DNA of 64,000 nt from Betaproteobacteria bacterium HGW-Betaproteobacteria-6 (GTDB lineage: Bacteria; Pseudomonadota; Gammaproteobacteria; Burkholderiales; Rhodocyclaceae), in assembly GCA_002842145.1 (NCBI GenBank), contig PHCF01000011.1, forward strand, positions 1 through 64,000. The letters run 5' to 3'. The notes under the pieces are model-generated. The model saw nothing but the letters and a program-made list of their open reading frames with translations, searched no databases and was not told where the DNA came from. The first letter of the stretch is position 1, and each line of letters starts with the position of its first letter. Position numbers and translations under genes: made by a program. This document shows, one piece after another, positions 17,672 through 27,661 of this stretch.

Positions 17672-19075
17672 ATGGCCGAGCCGTCCCCGCGAAAAATCAT
17701 CAACATCAAGCCTGTTATCGATCCCGACGCCAAGGTTTATCCCCGTTCAATAAGCGGCCTGTTCACCCGCTGGCGCTGGGTTTTCGTCTGGCTGACCCAG
17801 ATTGTTTTCTACGGTCTGTGCTGGCTGCCCTGGCATGGTCGGCAGGCGGTGTTGTTCGACATCGACACCCGAAAATTCTATTTCTTCGACCTCGTGCTTT
17901 GGCCGCAGGACACGATTTATCTGGTTCTGCTGCTCATTCTCGCCGCCTTCACCCTATTCCTGTTTACCGCCGTGGCGGGACGATTGTGGTGTGGCTATAC
18001 CTGCCCGCAAACGGTCTATACCGAGATTTTCCTGTGGTTCGAGAAGATGATCGAGGGCGAACGCCCGCAACGCATCAAGCTCGACGCAGCGCCGTGGTCT
18101 GCCCGCAAGCTGGCAATCAAGAGTGCCAAGCACGCGACCTGGCTGATCTTTTCGCTGTGGACCGGCATTACCTTTGTCGGCTATTTCATGCCGATCCGCG
18201 ATCTGGTCCATGACCTTCTCACCCTGTCGCCGGGCGCCTGGTCCGCCTTCTGGGTCGTCTTCTACGCCTTCGCCACCTACGGCAACGCCGGTTTCCTGCG
18301 CGACCAGATGTGCCGGCAGATCTGCCCCTACGCCCGTTTCCAGTTTGTCATGTTCGACCCGGATACGCTGATCATCGCCTACGACACGGAGCGCGGCGAT
18401 GCGCGCGGCCCCCGCGCCAAGGGCGCCGACCCGAAGGCGCTGGGACTCGGCGACTGCGTCGATTGTGGCATCTGCGTCCAGGTCTGCCCGACCGGCATCG
18501 ACATCCGCAACGGTCTGCAGAACGAGTGCATCGGCTGCGCCGCCTGCATCGATGCCTGCGACCAGGTCATGGACAAGATGGATTACCCGCGCGGCCTGAT
18601 CCGCTATTCGACGGAAAACGCCGTGACCATGCGCTTCACGACGACCGAAATCATTCGCCGCGCAGCCCGGCCGCGGGTCATCATCTATACGGCGATTCTG
18701 CTCGCCCTGACGACCGCGATGGCCTGGTCGCTGGCCACCCGCATTCCGCTCAAGGTCAATGTCCTGAAGGATCGCAACGTACTGTCGCGGGAAGCGGACG
18801 ATGGCTCGATCGAGAATTCCTATCGCCTGCAGATCATGAATACCGGCGACCAGACGCGGAAATTCCGGATCACCATCGCCGGTTTCGCCGGCGCGCGCCT
18901 GGCCAGCGCCAGCGAAATCACCATCCCGGGCGGTGAAATCGGCACCCAGACGGCCATCGTCAGCGCCGAGCCGGGCGCCACCTCTTCGGGTGCAGCGCCG
19001 ATCACCTTCAGCGTGGCCGATGTCGTTGACCCGACGGTTGCCGTGACGGAGAGTTCGAAATTCTGGATGCCTTGA
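17672..19075 (+). CDS. ccoG: CcoG/FixG/RdxA: polyferredoxin for cbb3 oxidase assembly
   Basis: 467 residues, an inner-membrane protein with several hydrophobic segments (WRWVFVWLTQIVFYGLCW, IYLVLLLILAAFTLFLF). It has the motif RLWCGYTCPQTVYTEIFLW, MCRQICPYARFQ, and two 4Fe-4S ferredoxin motifs (CVDCGICVQVCPTG, CIGCAACIDACD). CcoG reduces copper during biogenesis of the high-affinity cbb3 cytochrome oxidase. The oxidase genes are outside the window. The ATG at 17672 is preceded by GGAAAAG. Two NsrR-like boxes upstream suggest nitric-oxide-responsive control, linking it to low-oxygen or denitrifying growth. Confidence 0.92.
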   Translation: MAEPSPRKIINIKPVIDPDAKVYPRSISGLFTRWRWVFVWLTQIVFYGLCWLPWHGRQAVLFDIDTRKFYFFDLVLWPQDTIYLVLLLILAAFTLFLFTAVAGRLWCGYTCPQTVYTEIFLWFEKMIEGERPQRIKLDAAPWSARKLAIKSAKHATWLIFSLWTGITFVGYFMPIRDLVHDLLTLSPGAWSAFWVVFYAFATYGNAGFLRDQMCRQICPYARFQFVMFDPDTLIIAYDTERGDARGPRAKGADPKALGLGDCVDCGICVQVCPTGIDIRNGLQNECIGCAACIDACDQVMDKMDYPRGLIRYSTENAVTMRFTTTEIIRRAARPRVIIYTAILLALTTAMAWSLATRIPLKVNVLKDRNVLSREADDGSIENSYRLQIMNTGDQTRKFRITIAGFAGARLASASEITIPGGEIGTQTAIVSAEPGATSSGAAPITFSVADVVDPTVAVTESSKFWMP

Positions 19076-19120
19076 GCCTAAAATGAACCATCCGGGCTTT
19101 GATTCACGAGAGGACGCATC

Positions 19121-19360
19121 ATGAACAACGAAAAGCTGAAGTCGCTGATCACCTCGCCGCTACCGTTCTTCGGCGTCACCGAACAAGGCGACGTGCTGGC
19201 GCGTTATGTGCCCTATGGCCCGGTGTTTCGCTGGAGCTGGAATCAGATGATCCCGATGCCGGTGCAGGGCAGCGACCTGATCTGGTTGCTCCAGTCAGCG
19301 CACGAAGAAGGGCATTCGATCACCGACACCGAAAAGCCCCGGCGCGCCAAGGCCAAATAA
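19121..19360 (+). CDS. Small uncharacterised protein downstream of ccoG
   Basis: 79 residues, soluble, no recognised domain. The sequence is aromatic-rich in the middle (VPYGPVFRWSWNQMIPMP) with a basic tail (KPRRAKAK). GAGAGGA precedes the ATG at a good distance, and G+C and codon use match the neighbours, so it is probably real. It follows ccoG by 45 nt and may be cotranscribed. Confidence 0.68.
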   Translation: MNNEKLKSLITSPLPFFGVTEQGDVLARYVPYGPVFRWSWNQMIPMPVQGSDLIWLLQSAHEEGHSITDTEKPRRAKAK

Positions 19361-19375
19361 GGGACGCCCCCGGAC

Positions 19376-20056
19376 TCAGCCGGGCTGCCCCATCTGCCCC
19401 TCCAGCCAGCGGCCGATTGCCCACACCTCTTCGAGGCAGACCGAATGCGGCATCGGGTATTCTTGCCAGTCAATTGCATAGCCGCGCTCGAGCAGCAGAT
19501 CCCGGGCCGCCACGCCGAGCCTTGGCGAGACCACATCGTCGGCCGTGCCGTGGGCGGCAAAGATTGGAATGGCGCGGTTGGCGCCGGCCGAATCCGCAGT
19601 GAGCAAGGCGGGCGACGGAATGTAGGTGGACAGGGCAATGACGCCGGCCAGCTTTTCCGGATGGGTCAGCGCCGTCGTGTAGGCCACCGCCCCGCCCTGC
19701 GAAAAACCGGCAAGAAAGACACGGTCGACCGGAATTCCGCGGCTTTTTTCCCGTTCGATCAACTGCCGCACGGTTTCGCGCGAAGCAACGATCCCCGCCT
19801 CGTCGATACGCCGGCTGGTACTGTCGAGCGAAATGATGTCGTACCAGGCGCGCATGACGTAGCCGCCATTGCAGGTCACCGGCATGTAGGGCGCGTGCGG
19901 GAAGATAAAGCGGACAGCCGGCGTCTCGGCCAGCCCGAGTTCCGGCACCACCGGCACGAAATCCGAACCATCGGCCCCCAGGCCGTGCAGCCAGATCACC
20001 GCGAACTCGGGATTGGCGGCTGTTTCGACTTCGAGCGGCGGCAGATCGATTTCCAA
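19376..20056 (-). CDS. Carboxylesterase/phospholipase family alpha/beta hydrolase
   Basis: 226 residues, the normal length of the Est/carboxylesterase-II family. The oxyanion region is WLHGLGADGSDF, the nucleophile elbow GFSQGG, the acid HGTADDVV and the histidine MPHSV, giving a complete Ser-Asp-His triad. No signal peptide, so cytoplasmic. Substrates of the family are short acyl esters or acyl-protein thioesters; the true substrate cannot be read from sequence. Monocistronic, convergent with the preceding small gene. Confidence 0.88.
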   Translation of the reverse strand: MEIDLPPLEVETAANPEFAVIWLHGLGADGSDFVPVVPELGLAETPAVRFIFPHAPYMPVTCNGGYVMRAWYDIISLDSTSRRIDEAGIVASRETVRQLIEREKSRGIPVDRVFLAGFSQGGAVAYTTALTHPEKLAGVIALSTYIPSPALLTADSAGANRAIPIFAAHGTADDVVSPRLGVAARDLLLERGYAIDWQEYPMPHSVCLEEVWAIGRWLEGQMGQPG

Positions 20057-20207
20057 GGGAGTCTCCTCGTGTCAGTCAGGCCGCCCAGGGCGGATGCCTT
20101 GCCGGCAAACGACGATACCGTCGCCGTCCACCGCATTGTAACGGTCGGCTCCTGGCGAAAGATGGACCTGACCGGCTGATTTCTGCCCGGCCGCCCAGGC
20201 CCCGGGA

Positions 20208-20447
20208 CTATCGATAGCGATCGCGGGCGCGCTCGAAGATGTCGGCGGCCAGATCGAGTCGATCGATCGTTTCCGGATTTCGGGAGCCGACCGGGCCGAA
20301 AAATTTTGCAAAGTCCTCAGCTGAAATCATGGCCTCGGTTGCCGCCGGAAGCCGCCTTTCCACGCTCCGGCGCCGCTCGCAACACCCGCCAGGCGGGCCG
20401 ATGTCGCGCCCTCGCCGCTCCAGCGTTCCTCTCCGATCTTTATTCAT
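20208..20447 (-). CDS. Possible small arginine-rich protein
   Basis: About 79 residues starting MNKDRRGTLERRG, with several ERR repeats in the first half and ISAEDFAKFFGPVG in the second. The repeated ERR pattern followed by an amphipathic segment suggests a real small protein, but no family is recognised and the ribosome site is weak. It could be a chance frame in GC-rich DNA. Confidence 0.4.
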   Translation of the reverse strand: MNKDRRGTLERRGRDIGPPGGCCERRRSVERRLPAATEAMISAEDFAKFFGPVGSRNPETIDRLDLAADIFERARDRYR

Positions 20448-20560
20448 GGCTGGCTCCAATGAATTCTCGAGCACCGATTCTGGTCCTCTCGCAGCGCATC
20501 CGCAACCCTCTAAACGTCATAAATTTTTTAAAAAACTGATTGAAGCCGACGCTGACCCGA

Positions 20561-20600
20561 TTTCAAATTTGGCCTGAATTTCCGGTTGACCGTAGCAATG
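20561..20600 (-). repeat. ACGGTCAACCGG dispersed element, copy 3
   Basis: Minus orientation: CATTGCTACGGTCAACCGG, then AAATTCAGGCCAAATTTGAAA. Lies in the promoter region upstream of ycaO. Confidence 0.85.
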
Positions 20601-20650
20601 ACCGCTCACTGACGTACACTGCGCCCCTCATACTTTAGGCAGGATGCCCG

Positions 20651-22387
20651 ATGCAACAAGAACACTTCATTCCGGGCAAAGACGCCTCGCTCGAACATTC
20701 CATTTCCTCCATGCAGGCCAAGCTGGCGGCCCGCGGTTTCGATATCGAGGAATGCTCCTGGCTCAACCCAGTCGACAACGTCTGGTCGGTACACGTTCGC
20801 AACCGCGCCTGCCATCTGATGTTCACCAACGGCAAGGGCGCCACCAAACTGGCCGCACAGGCCAGCGCCCTTGGCGAATATTTCGAGCGGCTGTCCTGCA
20901 ACTATTTCTGGAACCACTATTACCTCGGCGACACCATCGCCAACAGGGCCTTCACGCACTACCTGCGCGAACGCTGGTTCCCGCTGACCGCCGACGGCAC
21001 CGACTGGCCGGCCGAACTCCTGACGCCGGAACTGCAGGCCTTCTACAACCCGGAAGGCAACATCCCGGCCGAAGTGCTCGTGGACATGAATTCCGGCAAC
21101 GAGGATCGGGGCATCTGCGCCATTCCCTACGTCCGCCAGCGCGACGGCGCCGAGGTCTTCTTCCCGGTCAATGTCATCAGCAACCTTTATGTCAGCAACG
21201 GCATGTCGGCCGGCAACACCCAGGCCGAAGCACGTGCCCAGGCGCTGTCGGAAATCCTCGAACGCCATGTCAAGTTCAAGGTCATCGCCGAAGGTCTCTG
21301 CCTGCCGGACGTACCGGACGAAGTGGTCGGCCGTTACCCGACCATCGCCGCCGGAATCAAGGGCCTGCGCGACGCCGGCTTCGGCGTCCTGGTCAAGGAC
21401 GCCTCGCTCGGCGGCCTCTACCCGGTTATGTGCGTGACCATGCTCAACCCCAAGGATCAGGGCGTCTTCGCCAGCTTCGGCGCCCATCCGCGCTTCGAAA
21501 TCGCCCTTGAGCGCGCCCTGACCGAACTGCTCCAGGGCCGTGCCCTCGAAGCCCTCGACGGCTTCCCGCCCCCCGGCTTCGACCTCGACGAAATCGCCAG
21601 CGCGCCGAACATCGAAATCCACTTCGTCGATTCGAGCGGCATCATCAGCTGGGAATTCCTCGGCGAGGAAGCCGATTTCGAGTTCGTCGACTGGAACTTC
21701 AACGACCTGGAAAACGGCAAGACCACCGACGACTACGCCTGGCTGGCCGAGCGCATCCACGCCGACGGCCACGACATCTACGTCGCCGACTTCGACCACC
21801 TCGGCGTTTACGCCTGTCGCATCCTCGTTCCCGGCATGTCCGAGATCTACCCGATCGACGACCTCGAATGGGAAAACAACAGCAACGGCAACGTCGTCCG
21901 CGCCGACATCCTGAATCTGGCCGAACTCAACGACGACGAATGCTGCGAGTTGCTCGACACGCTCAACGAACTGAACATCGCCGACGAACGCCCGGTTGCC
22001 GCGCTGATCGGCCTCGCCGCCGACCCCGGCTCGCTGTGGGCCGACCTGCGCATCGGAGAACTGAAGACCATGCTCGCCCTGGCCGGCGGCGACCCCGACG
22101 CCCTGCGCGAAGGCCTCGAGTGGGTGCGCCAGTTCGAACAGATCGACGCCGGCCGACGCCGCATTTACGCCTGCCTGCAGACCCTCATCGACATGGATGA
22201 CCCGGCCGCCTATGAAGCCGCGCTGTTCAGCCTCTACGGCGAAGAAACGCTGGACCAGGCCGTCTCCATGCTCGACGGCGACCTCCGCTTCTTCGGCCTG
22301 GTATCGCCCGGCCTGGCCCTCGCCGGCTGCGACCTGCACCAGCGTCTGCTCGGGGAATACGAAAAGGCCCACGGAACCGTCGCCTGA
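20651..22387 (+). CDS. ycaO: YcaO-domain protein, ribosomal S12 methylthiotransferase accessory type
   Basis: 578 residues, about the length of Escherichia coli YcaO (586). ATP-binding YcaO motifs: GKGATKLAAQASALGEYFER near residue 62 and QAEARAQALSEILERH near residue 195. The C-terminal third is the helical repeat region found in this subgroup. YcaO enzymes activate amide bonds with ATP; this subgroup is linked to beta-methylthiolation of ribosomal protein S12. No peptide precursor, dehydrogenase or radical SAM gene is adjacent, so a RiPP role is unlikely. Flanked by two dispersed repeats. Confidence 0.9.
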   Translation: MQQEHFIPGKDASLEHSISSMQAKLAARGFDIEECSWLNPVDNVWSVHVRNRACHLMFTNGKGATKLAAQASALGEYFERLSCNYFWNHYYLGDTIANRAFTHYLRERWFPLTADGTDWPAELLTPELQAFYNPEGNIPAEVLVDMNSGNEDRGICAIPYVRQRDGAEVFFPVNVISNLYVSNGMSAGNTQAEARAQALSEILERHVKFKVIAEGLCLPDVPDEVVGRYPTIAAGIKGLRDAGFGVLVKDASLGGLYPVMCVTMLNPKDQGVFASFGAHPRFEIALERALTELLQGRALEALDGFPPPGFDLDEIASAPNIEIHFVDSSGIISWEFLGEEADFEFVDWNFNDLENGKTTDDYAWLAERIHADGHDIYVADFDHLGVYACRILVPGMSEIYPIDDLEWENNSNGNVVRADILNLAELNDDECCELLDTLNELNIADERPVAALIGLAADPGSLWADLRIGELKTMLALAGGDPDALREGLEWVRQFEQIDAGRRRIYACLQTLIDMDDPAAYEAALFSLYGEETLDQAVSMLDGDLRFFGLVSPGLALAGCDLHQRLLGEYEKAHGTVA

Positions 22388-22400
22388 CGGGAATTCACAC

Positions 22401-22439
22401 GCCTACGGTCAACCGGAAAAAACGGCCAAAATTGAAACC
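22401..22439 (+). repeat. ACGGTCAACCGG dispersed element, copy 4
   Basis: CCTACGGTCAACCGG, then AAAAAACGGCCAAAATTGAAA; close to the consensus. It starts 14 nt after the ycaO stop, same direction. Confidence 0.9.
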
Positions 22440-22445
22440 GGGCGC

Positions 22446-25415
22446 CTAGCCCGCTCCCCGGCTCAGCCATTTCAAGACCATCGCGTAGAGCCGGCCCGGA
22501 TCAACCGGCTTGGCGATGAAGTCGTTCATGCCGGCGCCAAGGCAGCGTGCCTTGTCCTCGGCGAAGGCGTTGGCCGTCATGGCCAGGATGGGAATGGCAC
22601 TGCCTTGCGGCAGGGCGCGAATCTGTCGGGTGGCGGTCAGGCCATCCATCTGCGGCATCTGCATGTCCATCAGGATCAGGTCGTAGGTTTCGCGACCGAA
22701 CTTGTCCAGCGCCACCATCCCGTTGTCGGCCACATCGACGAGCAGCCCGACATCGTCCAGCATGGCCAGGGCGATTTCCTGATTGATCGGTTCGTCCTCG
22801 ACGAGCAGGATGCGACTGGCCGGATAGCCATGCCGCAAGGCTTCGGCGGCGTTCTCGTCGCCCCTGACAGCGAGCGGACCGGAGCGTTCGCCCCCCCGCC
22901 GGAGGCGGGCGGTCAGCCAGAAAGTGCTGCCCTGCCCGACCTGGCTGCTCACACCGGCATCGCCCCCCATGAGCTTGGCCAGCTTGCGCGTAATGGCCAG
23001 GCCCAGCCCGGTGCCGCCATATTTGCGCGTCGTCGAATTGTCGGCCTGCTCGAAGGCCCCGAACAGCCGCACTAGATCATCCTCGGCGATGCCGATGCCG
23101 GAATCCTCGACTTCGAACCGCAGCAAAACGCTGTCGGCCGCCTCGTCAAGCATGCTGGCACGCAGCGATATGCTGCCCTTGTCGGTAAACTTGATGGCAT
23201 TGCTGGCGTAGTTGAGCAGCGCCTGCTGCAGACGGGTCTGGTCGCCGAGCAGCGGCGGCAAGGCCGGCCCGGACTCGACATGGAGGATCAGATGCTTGGC
23301 CTGCGCGCGATCACTCATGATCGACGCCACATTGCCAAGAATGCACTCCACCCTGAGCGGCGCCTCTTCGAGCGTGAACTTCCCGGCTTCGATCTTCGAC
23401 AGATCGAGAATGGCGTTGATGATTTCCAGCAAGTGTTCGCCAGCCAGTTCCAGCCGGTCAAGGCGTTCCATCTGACCGGTTTCCAGACCGTTGCGCCGGA
23501 TCAGGTGAGCCATGCCGGTGATGGCGTTGAGCGGCGTCCGGATTTCGTGCGACATGTTGGCCAGGAAGGCACTTTTCGCCACATTGGCCGCTTCGGCCGC
23601 TTCCTTGGCCACGGCCAGTTCGGCGGTGCGCTGGTTCACCAGTTCTTCCAGATGCAGACGATGCTGCTTGAGTTCATTCTCGTTGTGCACGCGCTCGGTA
23701 ATATCGCGACTGATACCGAACAGGCCGACGACCTTATGTCGATCGTCAAACAAGGGCCATTTGTTGGTTTCCACGTAACCGAGTTCACCATTACCGTCGT
23801 AATACGGTTCAATCTTGGCCCGCAGGGGTTTCCCTTCCCTGAATACCGATATCTCCTCTTCCTCGTAAAGCCGGGCCGTATCGGCCGGAAAGACCTCGCG
23901 GTCGTGCTTGCCGATCATGTCGCGCCAACTGGCGTGCCCCGTGATGTCGGCCAGGGTCTGGCTGCAAAAACGGAAGCGGCTGGCGGCATCCTTAAAATAG
24001 ATGAAATCGGTGGTCTGATTGAGGAAAGCCTCAAAATCGCGATTGAAATCCGCCACCTTCTGCTCAGCCAGCTTGCGCTCGGTAATGTCCACATCCATGC
24101 AAACCAGAATCTGCGGCGAATCGCCCTCGCCGGGAATGGCGAAGGCGGTGGACTCCACCCAGCGTTGTTCGCCGCTGCGCGTGCCCACCCGGTATTCGGC
24201 CGGGGCCAGCGCCTTGCCGGTGGCGGCCACCGCCGCCAGATCGTGCAGGCATGGCACGTCCTTTTCCCCCTTGAAAAGGAGTTGCGCCAGATTGCGCCCG
24301 ATGGCCTCGTCGGAACGCCAGCCGTAGAGCTTTTCGGAAGCCGGATTCCAGTAGATCACCCGCCCCCGGACATCGAACCACTGAACGGCGACGTTGGGCG
24401 TGTTTTCGAGGCTGGCGGAAAGGCGCCGCCGTGCGGCCTCGGCCCGCTCGGTCGCTTGCGAGGCGCGGTTGAACGAGCGCCAGAGCACGGCAAAGGCCCC
24501 CGCCACCATGAGGGCAACCAGAGCGAAACCCAGGCGCAGCGACGCCAGGTTGTCCGGTTCCGCCCGCCAGCCGGCACGCGGTGTCGCGGCGATCTGCCAG
24601 GTGCCGTGCGGCAGGTGGATGGTGGCCAGAACCGGATCGGCGTCGAACAGCCCGGGCTGCCCGAAAAAGACTTCGCCATCGGCGCCCTTGGCATCCTTGC
24701 CGCGAATGGCGATGTCCACCGGTAGCGCGGCGTCGGTCAGACCACTACTGGCAAACAGTTTGTCGACATCGATCACTGCGCTGACCAAGCCCCAGAAATG
24801 CTCCTCGCCCCGACTGTCGGGCAAATAGACCGGCAGACGGGCGACCAGGCCGACGCCGCCCTGAACAAGCGTGAGCGGCCCGGCCAGCACGATCTGGCGC
24901 GACACCCGGGCTTGTTCGGCGGCATCGACCTGGCTCGGCGTGGTCCGATAATTCAGCCCGACGGCCTTTTCGTTGCCCTGCATGGGGTGCACCCAGCGAA
25001 TGACCATGTCCGGCGCGGCGACGATATTGCGTAGCTGCGTGCGTCCCGCGAACAGTGGCTGGACGGCCGTCTCGAAACTTTTCTGGTCGAGTTCGGGGTT
25101 AAGCGCAATGACGCTGAGCAGGCCGCGCACCAATTGAATGTCGCTGTTGAGATTGCCTTCGAGCGCATCGCGGACGACGGTCAGGACATGCTGAACGTCG
25201 GCGCGTTCAGCCGAAGCAAATTGCTCGCGATTGATCTTTTCCGCGAAGAAGGCAGCCAGCGCCAGGCCGAATAGAACCAGCAGGGCTGCTACAACATGCA
25301 GCGTCCGGCGGGTCGCCAGACCACCACGGTCCCGACCATCAACCCCATCGGACCCGGCCCGGTCGATACTCGAGAACTTGGATTTCAAACGACGCTCCGT
25401 CATGTTCCTGTTCAC
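22446..25415 (-). CDS. CHASE-PAS hybrid sensor histidine kinase with C-terminal receiver
   Basis: 989 residues. Membrane segment at about 39-58 ([18 protein letters not shown]), a periplasmic CHASE domain to about 290, a second membrane segment ([18 protein letters not shown]), then two PAS domains ([34 protein letters not shown]). HisKA with [10 protein letters not shown], HATPase with [20 protein letters not shown] and GTGLGLAI, and a C-terminal receiver ([13 protein letters not shown], phospho-acceptor region [10 protein letters not shown]). CHASE binds small extracellular ligands; the ligand is unknown. No cognate regulator is adjacent, so output probably goes through phosphorelay. Confidence 0.9.
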   Translation of the reverse strand: MNRNMTERRLKSKFSSIDRAGSDGVDGRDRGGLATRRTLHVVAALLVLFGLALAAFFAEKINREQFASAERADVQHVLTVVRDALEGNLNSDIQLVRGLLSVIALNPELDQKSFETAVQPLFAGRTQLRNIVAAPDMVIRWVHPMQGNEKAVGLNYRTTPSQVDAAEQARVSRQIVLAGPLTLVQGGVGLVARLPVYLPDSRGEEHFWGLVSAVIDVDKLFASSGLTDAALPVDIAIRGKDAKGADGEVFFGQPGLFDADPVLATIHLPHGTWQIAATPRAGWRAEPDNLASLRLGFALVALMVAGAFAVLWRSFNRASQATERAEAARRRLSASLENTPNVAVQWFDVRGRVIYWNPASEKLYGWRSDEAIGRNLAQLLFKGEKDVPCLHDLAAVAATGKALAPAEYRVGTRSGEQRWVESTAFAIPGEGDSPQILVCMDVDITERKLAEQKVADFNRDFEAFLNQTTDFIYFKDAASRFRFCSQTLADITGHASWRDMIGKHDREVFPADTARLYEEEEISVFREGKPLRAKIEPYYDGNGELGYVETNKWPLFDDRHKVVGLFGISRDITERVHNENELKQHRLHLEELVNQRTAELAVAKEAAEAANVAKSAFLANMSHEIRTPLNAITGMAHLIRRNGLETGQMERLDRLELAGEHLLEIINAILDLSKIEAGKFTLEEAPLRVECILGNVASIMSDRAQAKHLILHVESGPALPPLLGDQTRLQQALLNYASNAIKFTDKGSISLRASMLDEAADSVLLRFEVEDSGIGIAEDDLVRLFGAFEQADNSTTRKYGGTGLGLAITRKLAKLMGGDAGVSSQVGQGSTFWLTARLRRGGERSGPLAVRGDENAAEALRHGYPASRILLVEDEPINQEIALAMLDDVGLLVDVADNGMVALDKFGRETYDLILMDMQMPQMDGLTATRQIRALPQGSAIPILAMTANAFAEDKARCLGAGMNDFIAKPVDPGRLYAMVLKWLSRGAG

Positions 25416-25544
25416 TGATTGTATCTATCCGCGTGCAAAGGGGGCAAAGCAATTACGATCGAACTTCTCCACCACCGGCGACTCGAACGGGTAGGGTGGA
25501 CACGTATTCACCGCCCGGCTACGCGCAACCGGGAGGAGTTGGCC

Positions 25545-26870
25545 ATGACAACAATCAGCAAGACCCGACCGGAAAGGGACTCTTTCGGCGACATCGAGGT
25601 TGCCGCCGAACGCCTGTGGGGCGCCCAGACCCAGCGTTCGCTGACGCATTTCGCCATCTCCAGCGAACGCATGCCGGAAGAACTGATCGACGCGCTGGCT
25701 CAGGTCAAGGCAAGCAGTGCCAAGGTCAACCGCGAACTCGGCCTGCTTCCGGCTCCGTTTGCTGCGGCCATCCTTCTCGCCGCCAAAGAAGTGAGCAGCG
25801 GCCGGCATCGCGACGAATTCCCGCTATCGGTCTGGCAGACCGGCTCGGGCACGCAAACCAACATGAACATGAACGAGGTGCTGGCCAACCGCGCCTCGGA
25901 GTTGATGGGCGGCCAGCGCGGCCACGCCCCCGCCGTCGGCATCGAGCGCCGACTATTGCCCGCCCTCCGTCAGCTGACCTCGACGCTGGCAGAAAAATCC
26001 ACCGAATTCGCCGACATCATCAAGATCGGCCGGACCCATCTGCAGGACGCGACACCACTCTCGCTAGGCCAGGAATTTTCCGGCTACGTCGCCCAGTTGC
26101 AGCACGCCGAGGCCCTCATCGCCGCCAGCCTGCCTGCACTCACCCCGCTCGCCGTCGGCGGCACGGCGGTCGGCACCGGGCTCAACACCCATCCCGAGTT
26201 CGGGGACCGCGTCGCGGCCGATCTGGCCGAGCACTGCGCCATTCCATTCACCAGCGCCGCTAACAAATTCGCCGCGCTGGCTGCCCACGACGGCCTGGTC
26301 GCAGCGCATGGTGCCCTGAAGACCCTGGCCGTGGCGCTCATGAAAATTGCCAACGACATCCGCTGGCTGGCCTCCGGCCCGCGCTCCGGGCTCGGTGAAA
26401 TCGGCATCCCGGAAAACGAGCCGGGCAGTTCGATCATGCCCGGCAAGGTCAATCCGACCCAGTGCGAGGCGCTTACCATGCTCTGCTGCCAGGTCATGGG
26501 CAACGACGTGACCATCGGCATCGCCGGTGCCTCGGGCAATTTCGAACTCAATGTCTACAAGCCGGTGATTGCCCACAACTTCCTGCAGAGCGTCCGCCTG
26601 CTCGGCGACGGCATGCTTGGCTTCGAAGAGCACTGCGTCCGCGGCATCACCGCCCATCACAAACGCATCGCCGAACTGATGGAACGCTCGCTCATGCTGG
26701 TCACCGCCCTGACCCCGCATATCGGCTACGACAATGCCGCCGAAATCGCCAAACTGGCCAACCGGGACGGCACCACGCTCAGGCAGGCGGCGCTGGCACT
26801 GGGCCACGTCTCGCTCGAAGACTACGACCGCTGGGTCGTGCCGGGCGAGATGATCCAACCGGCGCCGTGA
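25545..26870 (+). CDS. fumC: Class II fumarase, lacking a conserved 25-residue segment
   Basis: 441 residues against about 465 for FumC. Most signatures are present: [59 protein letters not shown] and the active-site loop [18 protein letters not shown]. After MGGQRG (about residue 126, near 25923) the chain jumps straight to [13 protein letters not shown]. The missing in-frame segment normally contains HPNDDVN and SSNDVFPTAMH, which bind substrate at sites A and B, so the protein as read should be impaired. The ATG has GGGAGGAG 6 nt upstream. The frame stays open, so either a true in-frame deletion or an assembly collapse. Confidence 0.85.
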   Translation: MTTISKTRPERDSFGDIEVAAERLWGAQTQRSLTHFAISSERMPEELIDALAQVKASSAKVNRELGLLPAPFAAAILLAAKEVSSGRHRDEFPLSVWQTGSGTQTNMNMNEVLANRASELMGGQRGHAPAVGIERRLLPALRQLTSTLAEKSTEFADIIKIGRTHLQDATPLSLGQEFSGYVAQLQHAEALIAASLPALTPLAVGGTAVGTGLNTHPEFGDRVAADLAEHCAIPFTSAANKFAALAAHDGLVAAHGALKTLAVALMKIANDIRWLASGPRSGLGEIGIPENEPGSSIMPGKVNPTQCEALTMLCCQVMGNDVTIGIAGASGNFELNVYKPVIAHNFLQSVRLLGDGMLGFEEHCVRGITAHHKRIAELMERSLMLVTALTPHIGYDNAAEIAKLANRDGTTLRQAALALGHVSLEDYDRWVVPGEMIQPAP

Positions 26871-26880
26871 CGGCAAAGCC

Positions 26881-26921
26881 GATTGCTACGGTCAGCCGGG
26901 AAAAACGGCCAAAAACGAAAT
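26881..26921 (+). repeat. ACGGTCAACCGG dispersed element, copy 5
   Basis: GATTGCTACGGTCAGCCGGG, then AAAAACGGCCAAAAACGAAAT; one base of the core differs. It begins about 10 nt after the fumC stop. Confidence 0.85.
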
Positions 26922-26938
26922 CCGGACGACGCCAGATT

Positions 26939-27457
26939 TCAGCGCGCCACGATCACCCCGCAGGCAATGCGCCGCCCCGAGTTGCCGGCCGGCTGTGATG
27001 TGTAGTCGTCGGCATCGGCATGGATCACGACGCTGCGCCCGATCACGCCGGTCGGGCCGTGCAAGCTCAGGCCACGCGATTCGGCGATGTATCGCGCAAC
27101 GCCCTGCGCATTGGCAAGCAGATTGGGCAAGTCGCCGCCGTGATGATCGCCGCTGGTGAAATGGCCGTGTGTCTTGCCGTCCGGATTGAAATGCCCCTTG
27201 GCGCTGGTGCCATCGGGCGCGCTGCAATCGCCGACCTCATGCACATGAAAACCGTGCTCGCCCGGCGTCAGGCCCGTCAAGCCGGCCACAACGCGCAGGC
27301 GACCGTCGGTTTCAGAAAAACTGACCGTGCCGGCAACCCCGCTCCCCGAGCGGCCCAGCAGTTCGGCCTTGGCCGACCCGCCCACACCCGGTGTCGAACA
27401 GGCGCCGAGCAAGGCAAGCGAAATGGCACTCAAGGTGATGGCGAAACGGATTTGCAT
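26939..27457 (-). CDS. sodC: Periplasmic Cu/Zn superoxide dismutase lipoprotein
   Basis: 172 residues. Lipoprotein signal FAITLSAISLALLGAC, then a mature Cu/Zn SOD barrel with copper ligands in HGFHVHEVGDC, zinc-loop residues in KGHFNPDGKTHGH and HHGGDLPNL, and the C-terminal RSVVIHADADDY and GNSGRRIACGVI. Dismutates superoxide in the periplasm. I chose the ATG at 27457 because it begins the signal peptide; longer in-frame extensions upstream do not. Divergent from cysD. Confidence 0.92.
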   Translation of the reverse strand: MQIRFAITLSAISLALLGACSTPGVGGSAKAELLGRSGSGVAGTVSFSETDGRLRVVAGLTGLTPGEHGFHVHEVGDCSAPDGTSAKGHFNPDGKTHGHFTSGDHHGGDLPNLLANAQGVARYIAESRGLSLHGPTGVIGRSVVIHADADDYTSQPAGNSGRRIACGVIVAR

Positions 27458-27661
27458 GAAGTGTCCCTGCAGAAATAGATAGCCGGGCCGAAGAATATCC
27501 CAAATCGCTATTACGACCAGCATCCCAGGTGATAGTTCAAGGTCCTCACACATCGCTTTATGTCATTTTGAAATAACGCAATGTACATTTGTTCTTAAAA
27601 GAATATTAAGCGCTTTGCTACAATGCGCAACATTCGACAATCCCTGCGGATTCCCCAAGCA

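Noticed and set aside
20606-22372. A 588-codon open frame antisense to ycaO
   Set aside because: Same antisense pattern; no start site, signal or domain, while the sense frame is a complete YcaO protein.
20651-22387. YcaO as part of a RiPP biosynthesis cluster
   Set aside because: No precursor peptide, dehydrogenase or export gene nearby; length and motifs match the stand-alone ribosomal-protein-modifying YcaO group.
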